Shown here piece by piece: positions 1 through 9,808 of a DNA stretch of 64,000 nucleotides. The DNA lies in assembly GCF_014397255.1 (NCBI RefSeq), contig NZ_CP060724.1:930001-994000 (forward strand), written 5' to 3'. This DNA comes from Weissella diestrammenae (GTDB lineage Bacteria; Bacillota; Bacilli; Lactobacillales; Lactobacillaceae). Numbering within the stretch: position 1 is the stretch's first letter; every line of letters begins with the position of its first letter. The position numbers and the translations under genes are program-made. The notes under the pieces are model-generated. The model saw only the letters and a program-made list of their open reading frames with translations, ran no database searches and had not been told where the DNA came from.

Positions 1-468
1 CAAACCGTATCAGCAACTGAATTATTTCGTGCGACAATCAGCGTTGAAAAACGATTTGATAATATTGCCTGGTTACAGAATGTTAAAAACCTGCCCATTG
101 TCGCGTTGGGTGGTTCAAATCGAACGTTTGCTAAAATTGCTCGCCGTCAACGGCAAGAAACGGACTTACCAGTGCATGGGTACCGGTTAAGTGCTGAAGA
201 TTGTTATACTATTTTTGCTGATGTTATCTCTAAAAACGTTAGTTCGCGTGGCAAAATACCTGGTCTTGCTAAAGAACGTGCTGATATTATTGTGGGGGGA
301 ATGTTGCCACTCATTACAGGTCTTCGAACGATTGATGCACCACATGTTGTTTTCTCTCAGGCATCGCTGCGAGAAGGAATTGTTTTTGAATATATTATGC
401 AAAAGACTGGGCAAAAAATTATTGCACCAATGCCAGGTGCAATGACACAAGATGATGATGAAAACTAG
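1..468 (+). CDS. Ppx/GppA family phosphatase, 3' end only
   Basis: The reading frame is open from the first base, so the gene starts before the window; 155 residues are visible. The GLAKERADIIVGG segment and the preceding VALGGSNR strand match the second half of the actin-like ATPase fold of exopolyphosphatase / guanosine pentaphosphate phosphohydrolase proteins. Such enzymes hydrolyse polyphosphate or pppGpp in the cytoplasm. The fragment cannot separate Ppx from GppA activity. The family is certain, the substrate is not. Confidence 0.85.
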   Translation, partial: QTVSATELFRATISVEKRFDNIAWLQNVKNLPIVALGGSNRTFAKIARRQRQETDLPVHGYRLSAEDCYTIFADVISKNVSSRGKIPGLAKERADIIVGGMLPLITGLRTIDAPHVVFSQASLREGIVFEYIMQKTGQKIIAPMPGAMTQDDDEN

Positions 469-509
469 ACCTAGATGGGTTAAGAAATAAAGAGATGAGT
501 AGGAATTAA

Positions 510-1013
510 ATGCGATTAACGACGAAAAAAATTACCTTAATGGCTATGTTGACAGCTTTATTGGTGACAATGCAATATGTATTAGCACCATTTCCAAATA
601 TTAAGCCATTAACGGCAATTTTGATGCTCTTAGTGTTGTTCTTGGGACGAACTGAGGCGGTGGTTGTTAGTATACTTACGATATTGTTAAATGGCTTATT
701 AAATGGGTTTGGCATCTGGATTTTAGGTCAGATTATAGGCTATGTGGTGATCCTTTATTTATTTTCTTGGCTAAGCCGTTTATCGCAGTCAACTCTTATT
801 CAAAGTATTTTTGTAACGCTGCTTCCTTTTTTGTATGGGTTGATTAATACAATCTTCATGCTGGGCTTGTTTGGGCACCAAACATTTATCGCTTTGTGGT
901 TAGCCGGTTTACCGTTTGATGGGGTACATGCGCTATCAACACTATGTTTTTTCATTCTTTTGAAACCAATTTTTCAAAAGCTCCCCTTTTTTCAGGGTAA
1001 TTCGATACAATAG
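510..1013 (+). CDS. ECF transporter S component-like membrane protein
   Basis: A 167-residue, very hydrophobic protein with five to six predicted membrane segments. It begins MRLTTKKITLMAMLTALLV, the usual opening of substrate-binding (S) subunits of energy-coupling-factor vitamin/metal importers, with the alanine-rich first helix that contacts the EcfT scaffold. No EcfA or EcfT gene lies nearby, so it would share a module encoded elsewhere. The PNIKPLTAI stretch after helix 1 is typical of the family, but the substrate cannot be read from the sequence. Confidence 0.7.
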   Translation: MRLTTKKITLMAMLTALLVTMQYVLAPFPNIKPLTAILMLLVLFLGRTEAVVVSILTILLNGLLNGFGIWILGQIIGYVVILYLFSWLSRLSQSTLIQSIFVTLLPFLYGLINTIFMLGLFGHQTFIALWLAGLPFDGVHALSTLCFFILLKPIFQKLPFFQGNSIQ

Positions 1014-1094
1014 AAGAAGTGAATAATCTCAATTAGAAAATGAAATGATAAAATCGATTAGATAATTAATGAACGAATGAAGCGAGGAACAGCA

Positions 1095-1481
1095 ATGGCG
1101 AATAAAGAAGATAAGGTCGATGCAAAACAATTTTTAGCAATGCTTTTGCAATATAGTCGTGATGAGCATTTTAATCATATTAACTTTAGTGTGCGCTTGA
1201 ATCGTAATCCCGCTTATACGCGTCAGGTGCTCAATGTGAATTTAAAACGCGTATCAAAAAAATATGGTAACGATGAGCGTGTTTATACAAGTATGACGGC
1301 TGAGGTAGGTAGTCAAATTCTATCCCTCTTGAATCAATTAAAAGAAGAGATGTATGGTAGTGGTGCGGATAAAATTATTTGGCAAACCGCGTTGTTAAAT
1401 CGAACAGATCAAGAATTTGGGTATCGTCAGATTCGAGAACGAGATCAGTATAATAATTTGGAATTTGAGCTATTACTATAA
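1095..1481 (+). CDS. hypothetical cytoplasmic protein
   Basis: 128 residues, soluble, basic N-terminal half and no membrane segment; not recognised. The start is placed at the ATG at 1095 because an AGCGAGGA ribosome site lies just upstream; the ATG at 1077 would put that site inside the gene. It is followed 25 bases later by a small membrane protein gene, so the two are probably co-transcribed. No catalytic motif can be seen. Confidence 0.55.
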   Translation: MANKEDKVDAKQFLAMLLQYSRDEHFNHINFSVRLNRNPAYTRQVLNVNLKRVSKKYGNDERVYTSMTAEVGSQILSLLNQLKEEMYGSGADKIIWQTALLNRTDQEFGYRQIRERDQYNNLEFELLL

Positions 1482-1506
1482 AGAATGGCGATAGTAGGAA
1501 GAGGTA

Positions 1507-1848
1507 ATGAAGTACATGCAAACTCGGCATAAAAAAACCAAACGTCGTCTGGTGTTTGAAAATATTGCGTCAGTTGTGTTAATGATCATTACTGTTTTCT
1601 TTGCTGCCAGCGCTTTAACGGCACTTATTATTAGCATCGAACAAGTGACGGTGTTTGTGATGAAAGGGCGTTGGATTAATACGTATACTAATGTTTATGG
1701 CAACGCATGGGGCGTGGTCTTGTGGCATTTTCTAATGATTTTTTTAATCATTTCTTATTGGTCGCTGCTTGAAGTCTTTCATCCATTAGTTGAGCCGGGT
1801 TCATACCCAATCAATCAATATTTAAATGAACAAAATGAAGACCAATGA
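1507..1848 (+). CDS. small two-helix membrane protein
   Basis: 113 residues with two clear membrane helices (about residues 19-43 and 73-97) separated by a 30-residue loop; basic N-terminus and a short acidic C-terminus. AGGAAGAGG lies directly before the ATG; a second ATG at 1516 is an alternative start. Not recognised as a named family. The stop codon lies inside the left arm of the terminator that follows. Confidence 0.55.
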   Translation: MKYMQTRHKKTKRRLVFENIASVVLMIITVFFAASALTALIISIEQVTVFVMKGRWINTYTNVYGNAWGVVLWHFLMIFLIISYWSLLEVFHPLVEPGSYPINQYLNEQNEDQ

Positions 1849-1880
1849 TGTGTTGTCAAACAATCGTTGGTTTTTATTTT
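1841..1880 (+). terminator. rho-independent terminator before uvrA
   Basis: ACCAATGAT (1841-1849) pairs with ATCGTTGGT (1863-1871) with one G-U wobble, followed by a T-rich tract. It separates the small-protein pair from uvrA. Confidence 0.6.
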
Positions 1881-1929
1881 TTGATTCTTAAGACGGAATA
1901 TTAGGTTTTATTTAATTTTTGACATAATT

Positions 1930-1938
1930 TGTTATACT
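1930..1938 (+). promoter_or_regulatory. extended -10 promoter of uvrA
   Basis: TGTTATACT is an extended -10 element (TGn followed by TATACT). A TTGACA at 1919-1924 is only 8 bases away, too close to be its -35 box, so the extended -10 probably carries recognition. Confidence 0.5.
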
Positions 1939-1972
1939 TAGTGTATGAATAAAAATGAAAAGAGGGACGATG

Positions 1973-4831
1973 ATGGCAAGTGAATGGATTACAATTCATG
2001 GTGCGCGCGCCCATAATTTGAAGAATGTTGATGTTAAAATTCCACGTGATAAATTTGTCGTGATGACAGGACTATCAGGTTCAGGGAAAAGTTCACTGGC
2101 TTTTGATACACTCTATGCTGAAGGTCAAAGGCGGTATGTTGAAAGCCTTTCTGCATATGCACGACAATTTTTAGGACAAGCCGATAAGCCAGATGTTGAT
2201 GCGATTGATGGTCTTAGTCCTGCCATTTCAATTGATCAAAAAACGACGTCTAAAAATCCGCGGTCAACGGTCGGAACAGTGACTGAAATCAATGATTATT
2301 ATCGTTTATTGTACGCACGTGTTGGGACACCGGATGCCCCAGCAGATGGAACGATTATTAAGCCTTCGATTGATCAAATGCTGAACGAATTAAATGCAAC
2401 TTTGGCCGAAGGCACCCGTTTGCAAATTTTATCCCCAATTGTTCAGCATAAGCGTGGGTCACATGCGACCGCTTTTGAACGTATTAAAAAAGAAGGTTTC
2501 ATCCGGGTCATGGTCGATGGTGAACTTCGTGATATTTCAGAAGACTTTCAATTAGACAAAAATAAATATCATGATATTGCGATTGTTGTTGACCGAATTG
2601 TTTTGCGAGAATCGTCGCGGACGCGTCTTTTTGAGTCATTTGAAGCAGCCATGACAATGGCAGATGGGCTAGTGAGTGTGGCTGTTGTTGATGGAGAGAC
2701 ATATACGTTTTCAGATCATTATACTGGCGCCTTAAAAGAGTTTGGCGTTGGAAAACTGTCTCCGGCACTCTTTTCTTTTAATGCACCTTTGGGCGCCTGT
2801 CCAGTATGTAGTGGTTTGGGTATGACTTTAGAGGTGGATATGGATTTAGTTATCCCCGATCCAACGTTGACCCTAGCAGAGGGTGCCATTGCCGCTTGGA
2901 ATCCAATTTCATCAAAATATTATCCTGAGATGTTACGGCAATTTGCTGAGCAATTTGATATTCCAATGGATCAGCCATTTGAAAAGTTGACAACGGTTCA
3001 ACAACAACTAGTTTTGTATGGTGCTGACGACCAAACCTTCCATTTCCATTATGAAAATGATTTTGGTGGTGTGAGAGACATTGATTCAGAATTTGAGGGG
3101 GTGATTAATAATATTGAACGCCGCTATAAAGAGTCAAATTCTGACTTCACTCGAGAAGTCATGCGCACATATATGAATGCACTACCATGTAGTGCGTGCC
3201 ATGGTTATCGACTTAACCCTGCCGCTTTGTCGGTTAAAATTGGTGGTAAACATATTGGTGAAGTATCTGAGATGCCCGTTGATGAAGAACTTGAATTCTT
3301 TGAGGGGTTAACTTTTGGTGAACAGGACACTGAAATTGCGCGTCCAATCAGTAAAGAAATTCGCGATCGACTCAGCTTTTTGAAAAATGTTGGTTTGGAC
3401 TATTTGACCTTGTCGCGTTCAGCACGGACATTATCGGGTGGCGAAGCACAACGAATTCGATTGGCAACGCAAATTGGATCAAATTTATCAGGTGTTATGT
3501 ATGTGTTAGACGAACCATCAATTGGCTTACACCAACGTGATAACGATCGACTCATTAATTCATTGAAAAAGATGCGTGATTTGGGAAATACCTTAATCGT
3601 TGTCGAACACGATGAAGACACGATGCGCGCAGCCGATTACCTAATTGACGTTGGCCCTGGCGCGGGTGAACATGGTGGCCAAATTATGGCTTACGGAACG
3701 CCAGCTGAAGTCGAAGCCAACCCTCAGTCACTGACGGGGCAATATTTAACGGGAAAGAAATTTATTCCGGTACCTAAGAAGCGGCGCGAAGGTAATGGTG
3801 AGAAAATCACATTAACGGGTGTCTCAGAAAATAATCTTAAAAATGTATCCGTTGATTTTCCGTTGGGTGAATTTGTTGCAGTTACGGGTGTTTCTGGCTC
3901 AGGAAAATCATCATTGGTCAACGGGGTTTTGAAAAAAGCCCTCAAGCGAGAAATTAACCATAATTCTGAAAAGCCAGGTGCTTATAAACACATGACAGGT
4001 TATGAGCAAATTGACAAAATTGTCGACATTGATCAAAGCCCAATTGGCCGGACACCACGTTCTAATCCTGCAACATACACTGGCGTTTTTGATGATATTC
4101 GTGATTTATTTGCCCAAACGAATGAAGCAAAGATTCGTGGTTATAAAAAAGGTCGTTTCTCATTTAATACCAAGGGAGGACGTTGTGAGGCCTGTAAAGG
4201 TGATGGCGTTCTAAAAATTGAGATGAATTTTTTGCCCGATGTTTATGTGAAGTGTGAAGTTTGTGGTGGGACACGTTTTAATTCTGAAACGTTGGAAGTC
4301 ACATATCGTGGGTTAAATATTGCACAAGTCCTTGATTTAACAGCTGAGCAAGCGCTAGAATTTTTTGCAGCGATTCCTAAAATACGTCGGAAATTGCAAA
4401 CTATTGTTGATGTTGGACTTGGTTATGTCCAATTAGGACAATCAGCAACCACATTATCGGGTGGTGAAGCGCAACGTATGAAATTGGCCTCTGAATTACA
4501 AAGGCGTTCAACAGGAAAAACCTTCTATATTTTGGATGAACCGACAACGGGATTGCATGTTGATGACATTGCCCGCTTATTGGAAGTCTTACAACGATTG
4601 GTTGATGGTGGCAACACAGTATTAGTGATTGAACATAATTTAGACGTGATTAAAACGGCTGATTGGTTGATTGATCTTGGTCCCGAAGGGGGTCAAGGTG
4701 GTGGTACTATCTTAGCAACTGGTACACCAGAAACAATTGCCAAGGTTAAGAAATCGTATACTGGACAATATTTAGGTCCCATTATCAAGCGTGATAAAGC
4801 ACGTGCGAAAGTACAAAAGGTTGATAAATAA
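1973..4831 (+). CDS. uvrA: excinuclease ABC subunit A
   Basis: DNA damage-recognition ATPase of nucleotide excision repair, acting with UvrB and UvrC. 952 residues, normal length. Two ABC modules are visible: Walker [10 protein letters not shown] near residue 31 and GVSGSGKSS near residue 640, each paired with an LSGGEAQR signature and a DEP Walker B. Zinc-finger cysteine pairs CPVC...CSAC (first module) and CEAC...CEVC (second module) are intact. GAGGGA precedes tandem ATGs at 1970 and 1973; the second is chosen. uvrB is not in the window. Confidence 0.97.
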   Translation: MASEWITIHGARAHNLKNVDVKIPRDKFVVMTGLSGSGKSSLAFDTLYAEGQRRYVESLSAYARQFLGQADKPDVDAIDGLSPAISIDQKTTSKNPRSTVGTVTEINDYYRLLYARVGTPDAPADGTIIKPSIDQMLNELNATLAEGTRLQILSPIVQHKRGSHATAFERIKKEGFIRVMVDGELRDISEDFQLDKNKYHDIAIVVDRIVLRESSRTRLFESFEAAMTMADGLVSVAVVDGETYTFSDHYTGALKEFGVGKLSPALFSFNAPLGACPVCSGLGMTLEVDMDLVIPDPTLTLAEGAIAAWNPISSKYYPEMLRQFAEQFDIPMDQPFEKLTTVQQQLVLYGADDQTFHFHYENDFGGVRDIDSEFEGVINNIERRYKESNSDFTREVMRTYMNALPCSACHGYRLNPAALSVKIGGKHIGEVSEMPVDEELEFFEGLTFGEQDTEIARPISKEIRDRLSFLKNVGLDYLTLSRSARTLSGGEAQRIRLATQIGSNLSGVMYVLDEPSIGLHQRDNDRLINSLKKMRDLGNTLIVVEHDEDTMRAADYLIDVGPGAGEHGGQIMAYGTPAEVEANPQSLTGQYLTGKKFIPVPKKRREGNGEKITLTGVSENNLKNVSVDFPLGEFVAVTGVSGSGKSSLVNGVLKKALKREINHNSEKPGAYKHMTGYEQIDKIVDIDQSPIGRTPRSNPATYTGVFDDIRDLFAQTNEAKIRGYKKGRFSFNTKGGRCEACKGDGVLKIEMNFLPDVYVKCEVCGGTRFNSETLEVTYRGLNIAQVLDLTAEQALEFFAAIPKIRRKLQTIVDVGLGYVQLGQSATTLSGGEAQRMKLASELQRRSTGKTFYILDEPTTGLHVDDIARLLEVLQRLVDGGNTVLVIEHNLDVIKTADWLIDLGPEGGQGGGTILATGTPETIAKVKKSYTGQYLGPIIKRDKARAKVQKVDK

Positions 4832-4989
4832 TCAAAGCCAGACCTGAATGAATCAATCAAAGGGTGCTTGTGAGTTGAAAAGATTCATAATGCGTGTATA
4901 CTAAACCTTTGTAAGTAAGAAGATTGCTAGAAAGCCTAGGCTTTCCGTCCCTATTTGCACAAATTTAAACAAATTGGAGATCTTATATT

Positions 4990-5112
4990 ATGGCAGAACG
5001 TATGGATGTAGCATCAGCACGACGGAAAATGAAGAGTCCAAACATTAAGACTCGCAAACGCGCATTAAAAGCATTGCATGATGCCCGGCGCGCCAGTGCT
5101 AGCAAGAAGTAA
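4990..5112 (+). CDS. small basic 40-residue protein
   Basis: Reads MAERMDVASARRKMKSPN followed by a lysine/arginine-rich helix and ends ASASKK. TTGGAG stands 9 bases before the ATG. The SPNIKTRKRALK core resembles a family of about 35-40 residue proteins in lactobacilli that databases label putative metal homeostasis protein; that label is from memory and the function is unproven. It has its own 5' region and terminator, so it is a separate unit between uvrA and the transporter. Confidence 0.7.
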   Translation: MAERMDVASARRKMKSPNIKTRKRALKALHDARRASASKK

Positions 5113-5115
5113 ATG

Positions 5116-5154
5116 AAAAAGTACGATTCTAATTTTTAGAGCCGTACTTTTTTA
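5116..5154 (+). terminator. terminator of the small basic protein gene
   Basis: AAAAAGTACG pairs with CGTACTTTTTT around a short A/T-rich loop and ends in a T run, a few bases after the stop codon. Confidence 0.85.
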
Positions 5155-5322
5155 ATGATTAAACTGCACTGACTTACAATAAATTGGCAACAATTAGCCC
5201 AAAATATTTTGGATAGACAAAGCAGTGTAAAAAGATTAGAATAGCACTTTGTAGAGATTCGAACGATACGGTATGAAATGGTATCTATTGATTAGACATA
5301 CGTTATAAGGGAGAAAAGGATT

Positions 5323-7155
5323 ATGTGGCGCTATTTGAAGCGTGTGTTGATTGGTAAACCTTTAAAAACATTAGATGAAGGTTCACAACATTTAGGGAAG
5401 GGTAAGGCGTTAGCGTTATTATCTTCCGACGCACTATCATCAGTGGCTTATGGAACTGAACAGATTACAACAGCTTTGTTGGCTGCTGGCTCGTTGGCTT
5501 TATGGCTACAATTGCCAATTGCCTTACTTGTTTTGGTTCTATTAGGCGCTATTACGTTATCATATCGACAAATTATTCATGCGTATCCATCAGGTGGTGG
5601 GGCGTATATGGTGACATCAAAAAACTGGGGGAAGCTACCTGGGCTTGTTGCAGGCGGATCACTGTTGGTTGACTATATGTTGACGGTCGCCGTATCTGTG
5701 ACTTCAGGGACAGCTGCGATTATATCAGCAGTGCCAAGCCTTCATCAGTATGCAATTCCGATTGCAGTTATCATTGTCTTGATTTTAATGGGGATTAATT
5801 TACGTGGGGTGCGTGAGTCAGCTGGATTCTTAACTATTCCAGTGTATGCGTTTATCGCGATGATGACCTTTATGATTTTATATGGATTGTATAACATTGT
5901 AACTGGTCAAGTAGCTTATCATGCGACAGCGGCAGTTGGAACCAGTTTTAAAGGCCTGACGTTACTTTTGTTTATGCGCGCATTTTCAAGCGGATCCTCT
6001 TCTCTAACTGGTGTGGAAGCTATTTCAAATGCGGTGCCTAATTTCAAAGAACCTAAGCCACGCAATGCTGCAGGAACATTGGTCTTGATGTCGATTATTC
6101 TTGCCTTCTTCTTTGCTGGTGTGACGATGCTATCATATTGGTATGGTATTCGGCCAGGTGGGCACACAACCGTCTTAGCCCAAATTGGGACGGCTGTTTT
6201 TGGTCATGGTGTATTGTTCTATCTTTTGCAAATTGCAACCGCAATGATTTTAGCTGTGGCAGCGAATACAGGCTTTTCTGCCTTCCCACAATTGGCCTTT
6301 AATTTAGCTAAAGATAAATTTATGCCACATATCTATTTGGATAAGGGTGATCGACTTGGATACTCAAATGGTATTGTATCCTTGGCGATTGGGTCAATTA
6401 TCTTAATCTTTATTTTCCACGGTTCAACGGAAGCGTTGATTCCATTATATGCGGTGGGTGTGTTCGTGCCGTTCACTTTATCGCAATCGGGAATGATTAT
6501 TCACTGGTGGCGCGAACGAGAAGGATTTTGGATTGGAAAGGCCATCATTAACTTCGTTGGTGCTGCAATTTCAGCAGTGCTAGTTGTGACCTTGTTTATG
6601 TTGCATTTTACAGGTGTTTGGCCATATTTGATTATTATGCCAGTGCTACTGCGCATTTTCTTAAAAGTGAACAAGCATTATCGGATTGTTGCTAAACAGT
6701 TGAAGGTGATTTCAAATGAACCAATTAAAAGACATCATTACGAGGGTTCTGAGGTTATTATTTTAGTTTCAAATTTGACGCGTGTGACAGCCGAAGCGGT
6801 TGATTATGCGAAATCAATTGGAGATAAGGTTTTGGCTTTGCATGTGTCCTTTGATTCTAATCCTGAGCGTGAATATCGTTTAGGCGTTGAATTTAAGCGC
6901 GAGTTCCCCGATGTTCGTTATGTCGATGTTCATACATCATATCGGTCAATCACGGTACCGGCCTTACGTTTTGTTGATGAAATTGCTAAGGGTGCCAAGG
7001 AACGCAACCGGTCATTAACGGTATTGATTCCACAATTTATTCCGCACGCATCATGGCAGAATGCTTTGCATAATCAAAATAGTCTGCGTTTGCGTTCAGC
7101 ATTAGCAACACGAGACGTAACCGTCGCGACCTATTATTTCCATTTATCTGAGTAA
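5323..7155 (+). CDS. APC-superfamily transporter of the KimA (YdaO) type
   Basis: 610 residues: about 12 membrane helices up to residue 450, then a 150-residue cytoplasmic domain. The start LKTLDEGSQHLGKGKALALLSSDALSSVAYG and the long soluble C-terminus match the KimA/KUP-like high-affinity potassium importers of Firmicutes, which are often controlled by cyclic di-AMP. Potassium as substrate is inferred from the family. AAGGGAGAAAAGG precedes the ATG. Monocistronic, with a terminator after it. Confidence 0.8.
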   Translation: MWRYLKRVLIGKPLKTLDEGSQHLGKGKALALLSSDALSSVAYGTEQITTALLAAGSLALWLQLPIALLVLVLLGAITLSYRQIIHAYPSGGGAYMVTSKNWGKLPGLVAGGSLLVDYMLTVAVSVTSGTAAIISAVPSLHQYAIPIAVIIVLILMGINLRGVRESAGFLTIPVYAFIAMMTFMILYGLYNIVTGQVAYHATAAVGTSFKGLTLLLFMRAFSSGSSSLTGVEAISNAVPNFKEPKPRNAAGTLVLMSIILAFFFAGVTMLSYWYGIRPGGHTTVLAQIGTAVFGHGVLFYLLQIATAMILAVAANTGFSAFPQLAFNLAKDKFMPHIYLDKGDRLGYSNGIVSLAIGSIILIFIFHGSTEALIPLYAVGVFVPFTLSQSGMIIHWWREREGFWIGKAIINFVGAAISAVLVVTLFMLHFTGVWPYLIIMPVLLRIFLKVNKHYRIVAKQLKVISNEPIKRHHYEGSEVIILVSNLTRVTAEAVDYAKSIGDKVLALHVSFDSNPEREYRLGVEFKREFPDVRYVDVHTSYRSITVPALRFVDEIAKGAKERNRSLTVLIPQFIPHASWQNALHNQNSLRLRSALATRDVTVATYYFHLSE

Positions 7156-7159
7156 ATTA

Positions 7160-7235
7160 ACAAAACTATCGATTAATTTGACAGTGACGTCGTTATTGGA
7201 CGAGTGACTGTTTAAATTGAAGATAGTTTTTTATT
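7160..7235 (+). terminator. large hairpin terminator after the KimA-type gene
   Basis: AAAACTATC pairs with GATAGTTTTTT, enclosing a nested CAGT...ACTG hairpin, and ends in six T residues. Confidence 0.65.
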
Positions 7236-7245
7236 AACGAGATTT

Positions 7246-7275
7246 TTGATTGATAGGCTGTGTATCGGCTATAAT
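7246..7275 (+). promoter_or_regulatory. promoter of the DUF2785 gene
   Basis: TTGATT (7246-7251) and TATAAT (7270-7275) with an 18-base spacer. Confidence 0.6.
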
Positions 7276-7304
7276 AAGTAAGAAAACAAATAGGAGGGTA
7301 GACG

Positions 7305-8288
7305 ATGGATTATACGATTGAAGATGTCCGCCATGAACTGCAATTGCTCCGAGAACGTGTCCATCAGGGAGAGTTATTGGATTCATTAGGGAGTGAAATT
7401 GGTCGGTTGTTGGATGAATTAGATTTTGATGCGCCAACGTCAGTGCATCAACTGTCAGAGGGCGAAGTAGCCGCTTTAATGCTCAAGGTGAGTGCGATTC
7501 AAGAAAAATTAAATGCGAATGAAACAATTGTCTTATCAGATCAAGAAGTGATTAACTTATTAAATGGTTTACGACAAAGTGATTTAGAAATTCGCGATCA
7601 CGGTGTCTTTTTAACAGTCATGCAGGGATTGCAACAGGGCATGTTTTCTGATGATCAGATTGTGCTGATGACGCGGTATTTACTTCAAAATCGCGTGATT
7701 TTATCACATATCGACACGTCTGAATCGGATGGTGTATTTTTGCGGTCCTTTGCGGTGTTTACTTTAGCGCTATTATTTTATGCTAATCGCCGCCAAGCAT
7801 TGGATTTGTTTGGGGATGATTTACGGTCGACAGCAGTTGATCAGATTGCGACATATATTGCTTTAGAACGTGATACCCGTGGCTTTGTAGATCAAAAAGG
7901 TTGGGCGCATGCCTTTACACATATTGGTAATTTACTCGATGAATTAACAATGGATCCTAATTTATCACGTGCGGATAAGATATTTTTGGAAACGATATTA
8001 ATTGAACGAATGAAACGATTAGATACGCCATTAATGATGGGAGAAATTGGGCGTATTTCAGCCTATTTGACGGCCTGGGTTAATACCAACGATATTTACG
8101 CGACGTATTTTTTAAAACAGTTAAAACAATGGCGACAAGAGATGACACGTCAGTTGCAACAAGAGTCAGAAGCTGGGTGGCATCGCTATTACAATCAAAC
8201 CCATTTACAAGCATCGCTCCTCATGCAGCCAAAATTACCTCAGGCGATCCATGAGTATCTTGATGATGCCCGCCAATTTTTAATTTAG
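7305..8288 (+). CDS. DUF2785 family protein
   Basis: 327 residues, mostly alpha-helical, soluble. The central DQKGWAHAFTHIGNLLDEL segment is the signature of the DUF2785 family, whose biochemical role is unknown. The N-terminal 90 residues are acidic helices rich in Glu and Leu. Good AGGAGG site before the ATG. Stands alone between a promoter and the ddl gene. Confidence 0.75.
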   Translation: MDYTIEDVRHELQLLRERVHQGELLDSLGSEIGRLLDELDFDAPTSVHQLSEGEVAALMLKVSAIQEKLNANETIVLSDQEVINLLNGLRQSDLEIRDHGVFLTVMQGLQQGMFSDDQIVLMTRYLLQNRVILSHIDTSESDGVFLRSFAVFTLALLFYANRRQALDLFGDDLRSTAVDQIATYIALERDTRGFVDQKGWAHAFTHIGNLLDELTMDPNLSRADKIFLETILIERMKRLDTPLMMGEIGRISAYLTAWVNTNDIYATYFLKQLKQWRQEMTRQLQQESEAGWHRYYNQTHLQASLLMQPKLPQAIHEYLDDARQFLI

Positions 8289-8329
8289 TCTAAAAAAGCA
8301 AATGAAACAGTAATTCATGAGCATGGATT

Positions 8330-8338
8330 TGGTACAAT
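8330..8338 (+). promoter_or_regulatory. extended -10 promoter of ddl
   Basis: TGGTACAAT is an extended -10 element about 48 bases before the ddl start. Confidence 0.5.
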
Positions 8339-8385
8339 GAGAGATACTAAACGATGTATCAAGAGATAAATAAGAGGGACCATAA

Positions 8386-9534
8386 ATGACTGACAAGTTA
8401 CACATTGCAATGCTGTTCGGTGGTAATTCATCCGAACATGACGTATCAAAACGTTCTGCACATAATATTTATGATGCAATGGATAAAAGTAAGTATGATG
8501 TTACAATCTTTTTGATCTCAAAAGCAGGCTATATTTTAACGCCTGAGGATTCTTGGCGAGTCTTTGAAGGTGAAGATGAAGATGCTATTGTTGAAGCAGC
8601 AATGGCTAAGTTGGATTTGGATGCGCCATTGGCACCAATTGTAAATTTGGGTGAAATTTCAAAAATTGATTTATTCTATCCAGTCGTGCATGGCAATCTT
8701 GGCGAAGATGGCACATTACAATCGCTCTTCCGCTTGTTGCAAAAGCCATATATCGGGCCAGGAACAGCAGCATCAGCATTATCATTTGATAAGGATTTGA
8801 CGAAACGAATTTTAAATCAAGCGGGTATTCGAAATACCGATTATGTGCTGATCACAGATCAAAATAAGCAAGATTATTCATATGACCAATTGGTATCAAA
8901 ACTTGGTACAGAGGTCTTGTTCGTTAAAGCTGCTAAGCAAGGGTCATCGGTTGGCATCTCGCGGGTTACAAATGAGGCCGAATACCAAGCCGGTTTAACC
9001 GATGCTTTCCAATATGATTATAAAGTTTTAGTTGAGGCTGCACTTAATCGTCCGCGCGAAGTTTTCATTTCTGTTTTAGGGAATGAGACGCCCCGTGTTT
9101 CAAAAATTGGCGGTATTGAATTACCAACCACTGATGTTTGGTATGATTACAATAATAAATTTGTTGATGCTTCAGGTATGGTTTTTGAATTACCAGCAAC
9201 TTTGCCCGAGGCATTAACTAAAGAAATTGAACAAATGGCAATTGATGCCTATCGTGCGCTTGGTCTGGTTGGCTTGACACGGATGGACTTCATGGTCGAT
9301 GAAGATGGCACACCATATCTAGGGGAACCTAATACGTTACCAGGCTTTACGAATATTTCGTTATATCCACAGATGTGGCAAGTTTCGGGCTTGAGCTATT
9401 CAGCTTTGATTGATGAAATCATTGCTTATGGGTTAGCTGAATTTGAACGAAATGCCAAAATTTCTTATGATTTTGTCTCATTGGGAGAAGAGCACGTCGG
9501 AGAGAAAAAGTATAACGCACAAATTACTGAATAA
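8386..9534 (+). CDS. ddl: D-alanine--D-alanine / D-lactate ligase
   Basis: ATP-grasp ligase making the terminal dipeptide or depsipeptide of the cell-wall precursor. 382 residues. FGGNSSEHDVS at the N-terminus, the VVHGNLGEDGTLQ loop and the C-terminal GEPNTLPGFTNIS metal/ATP site are intact. In the omega loop the residue that is Tyr in E. coli DdlB is Phe here (Phe259, in NNKF). In Leuconostoc mesenteroides Ddl the equivalent Phe gives D-Ala-D-Lac synthesis and intrinsic vancomycin resistance, so this enzyme is probably a D-Ala-D-Lac ligase. GAGGGAC precedes the ATG; a strong terminator follows. Confidence 0.95.
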   Translation: MTDKLHIAMLFGGNSSEHDVSKRSAHNIYDAMDKSKYDVTIFLISKAGYILTPEDSWRVFEGEDEDAIVEAAMAKLDLDAPLAPIVNLGEISKIDLFYPVVHGNLGEDGTLQSLFRLLQKPYIGPGTAASALSFDKDLTKRILNQAGIRNTDYVLITDQNKQDYSYDQLVSKLGTEVLFVKAAKQGSSVGISRVTNEAEYQAGLTDAFQYDYKVLVEAALNRPREVFISVLGNETPRVSKIGGIELPTTDVWYDYNNKFVDASGMVFELPATLPEALTKEIEQMAIDAYRALGLVGLTRMDFMVDEDGTPYLGEPNTLPGFTNISLYPQMWQVSGLSYSALIDEIIAYGLAEFERNAKISYDFVSLGEEHVGEKKYNAQITE

Positions 9535-9542
9535 AAGCGAAC

Positions 9543-9574
9543 AAAAAAGTTGTGAGATATCACAACTTTTTTTA
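9543..9574 (+). terminator. terminator after ddl
   Basis: A perfect 13-bp stem, AAAAAAGTTGTGA with its complement, around a GATA loop and ending in a T run. Confidence 0.92.
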
Positions 9575-9697
9575 ATTGTCATCGTATGATTATAAATGTC
9601 GTTTAAAGTTAAAATGGAATATATTGTTTACATTATAAATTCATATATATAGTATGATTTTAATTTTTGTAGTATAAACTGGAAACTCACGAGTTGG

Positions 9698-9726
9698 TTG
9701 CACGGTGCAACTAACCAGTATATAAT
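9698..9726 (+). promoter_or_regulatory. promoter of the GH43 gene
   Basis: TTGCAC (9698-9703), 17-base spacer, TATAAT (9721-9726). The -35 box lies within a perfect GTTGCAC-G-GTGCAAC palindrome (9697-9711), a likely regulator site. Confidence 0.7.
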
Positions 9727-9737
9727 GCTAAGTATCA

Positions 9738-9760
9738 ATGAAACCGATTGCAAATGGTTT
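9738..9760 (+). promoter_or_regulatory. LacI-family/cre-like operator
   Basis: AAACCGATTG then CAAATGGTTT (9741-9760) is a 20-bp palindrome with two mismatched positions per arm, centred on GC, placed just after the predicted transcription start. The overlapping TGAAACCGATTGCA matches the catabolite-responsive element consensus with one mismatch. Either CcpA or a dedicated LacI-type sugar repressor could bind. Confidence 0.6.
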
Positions 9761-9808
9761 TAGTTGATATTTGAACATACTTTATATGAGATGATAAGGA
9801 GCAATACA

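Noticed and set aside
1919-1938. TTGACA/TATACT as a standard uvrA promoter
   Set aside because: The spacer would be only 8 bases; an extended -10 reading fits better.
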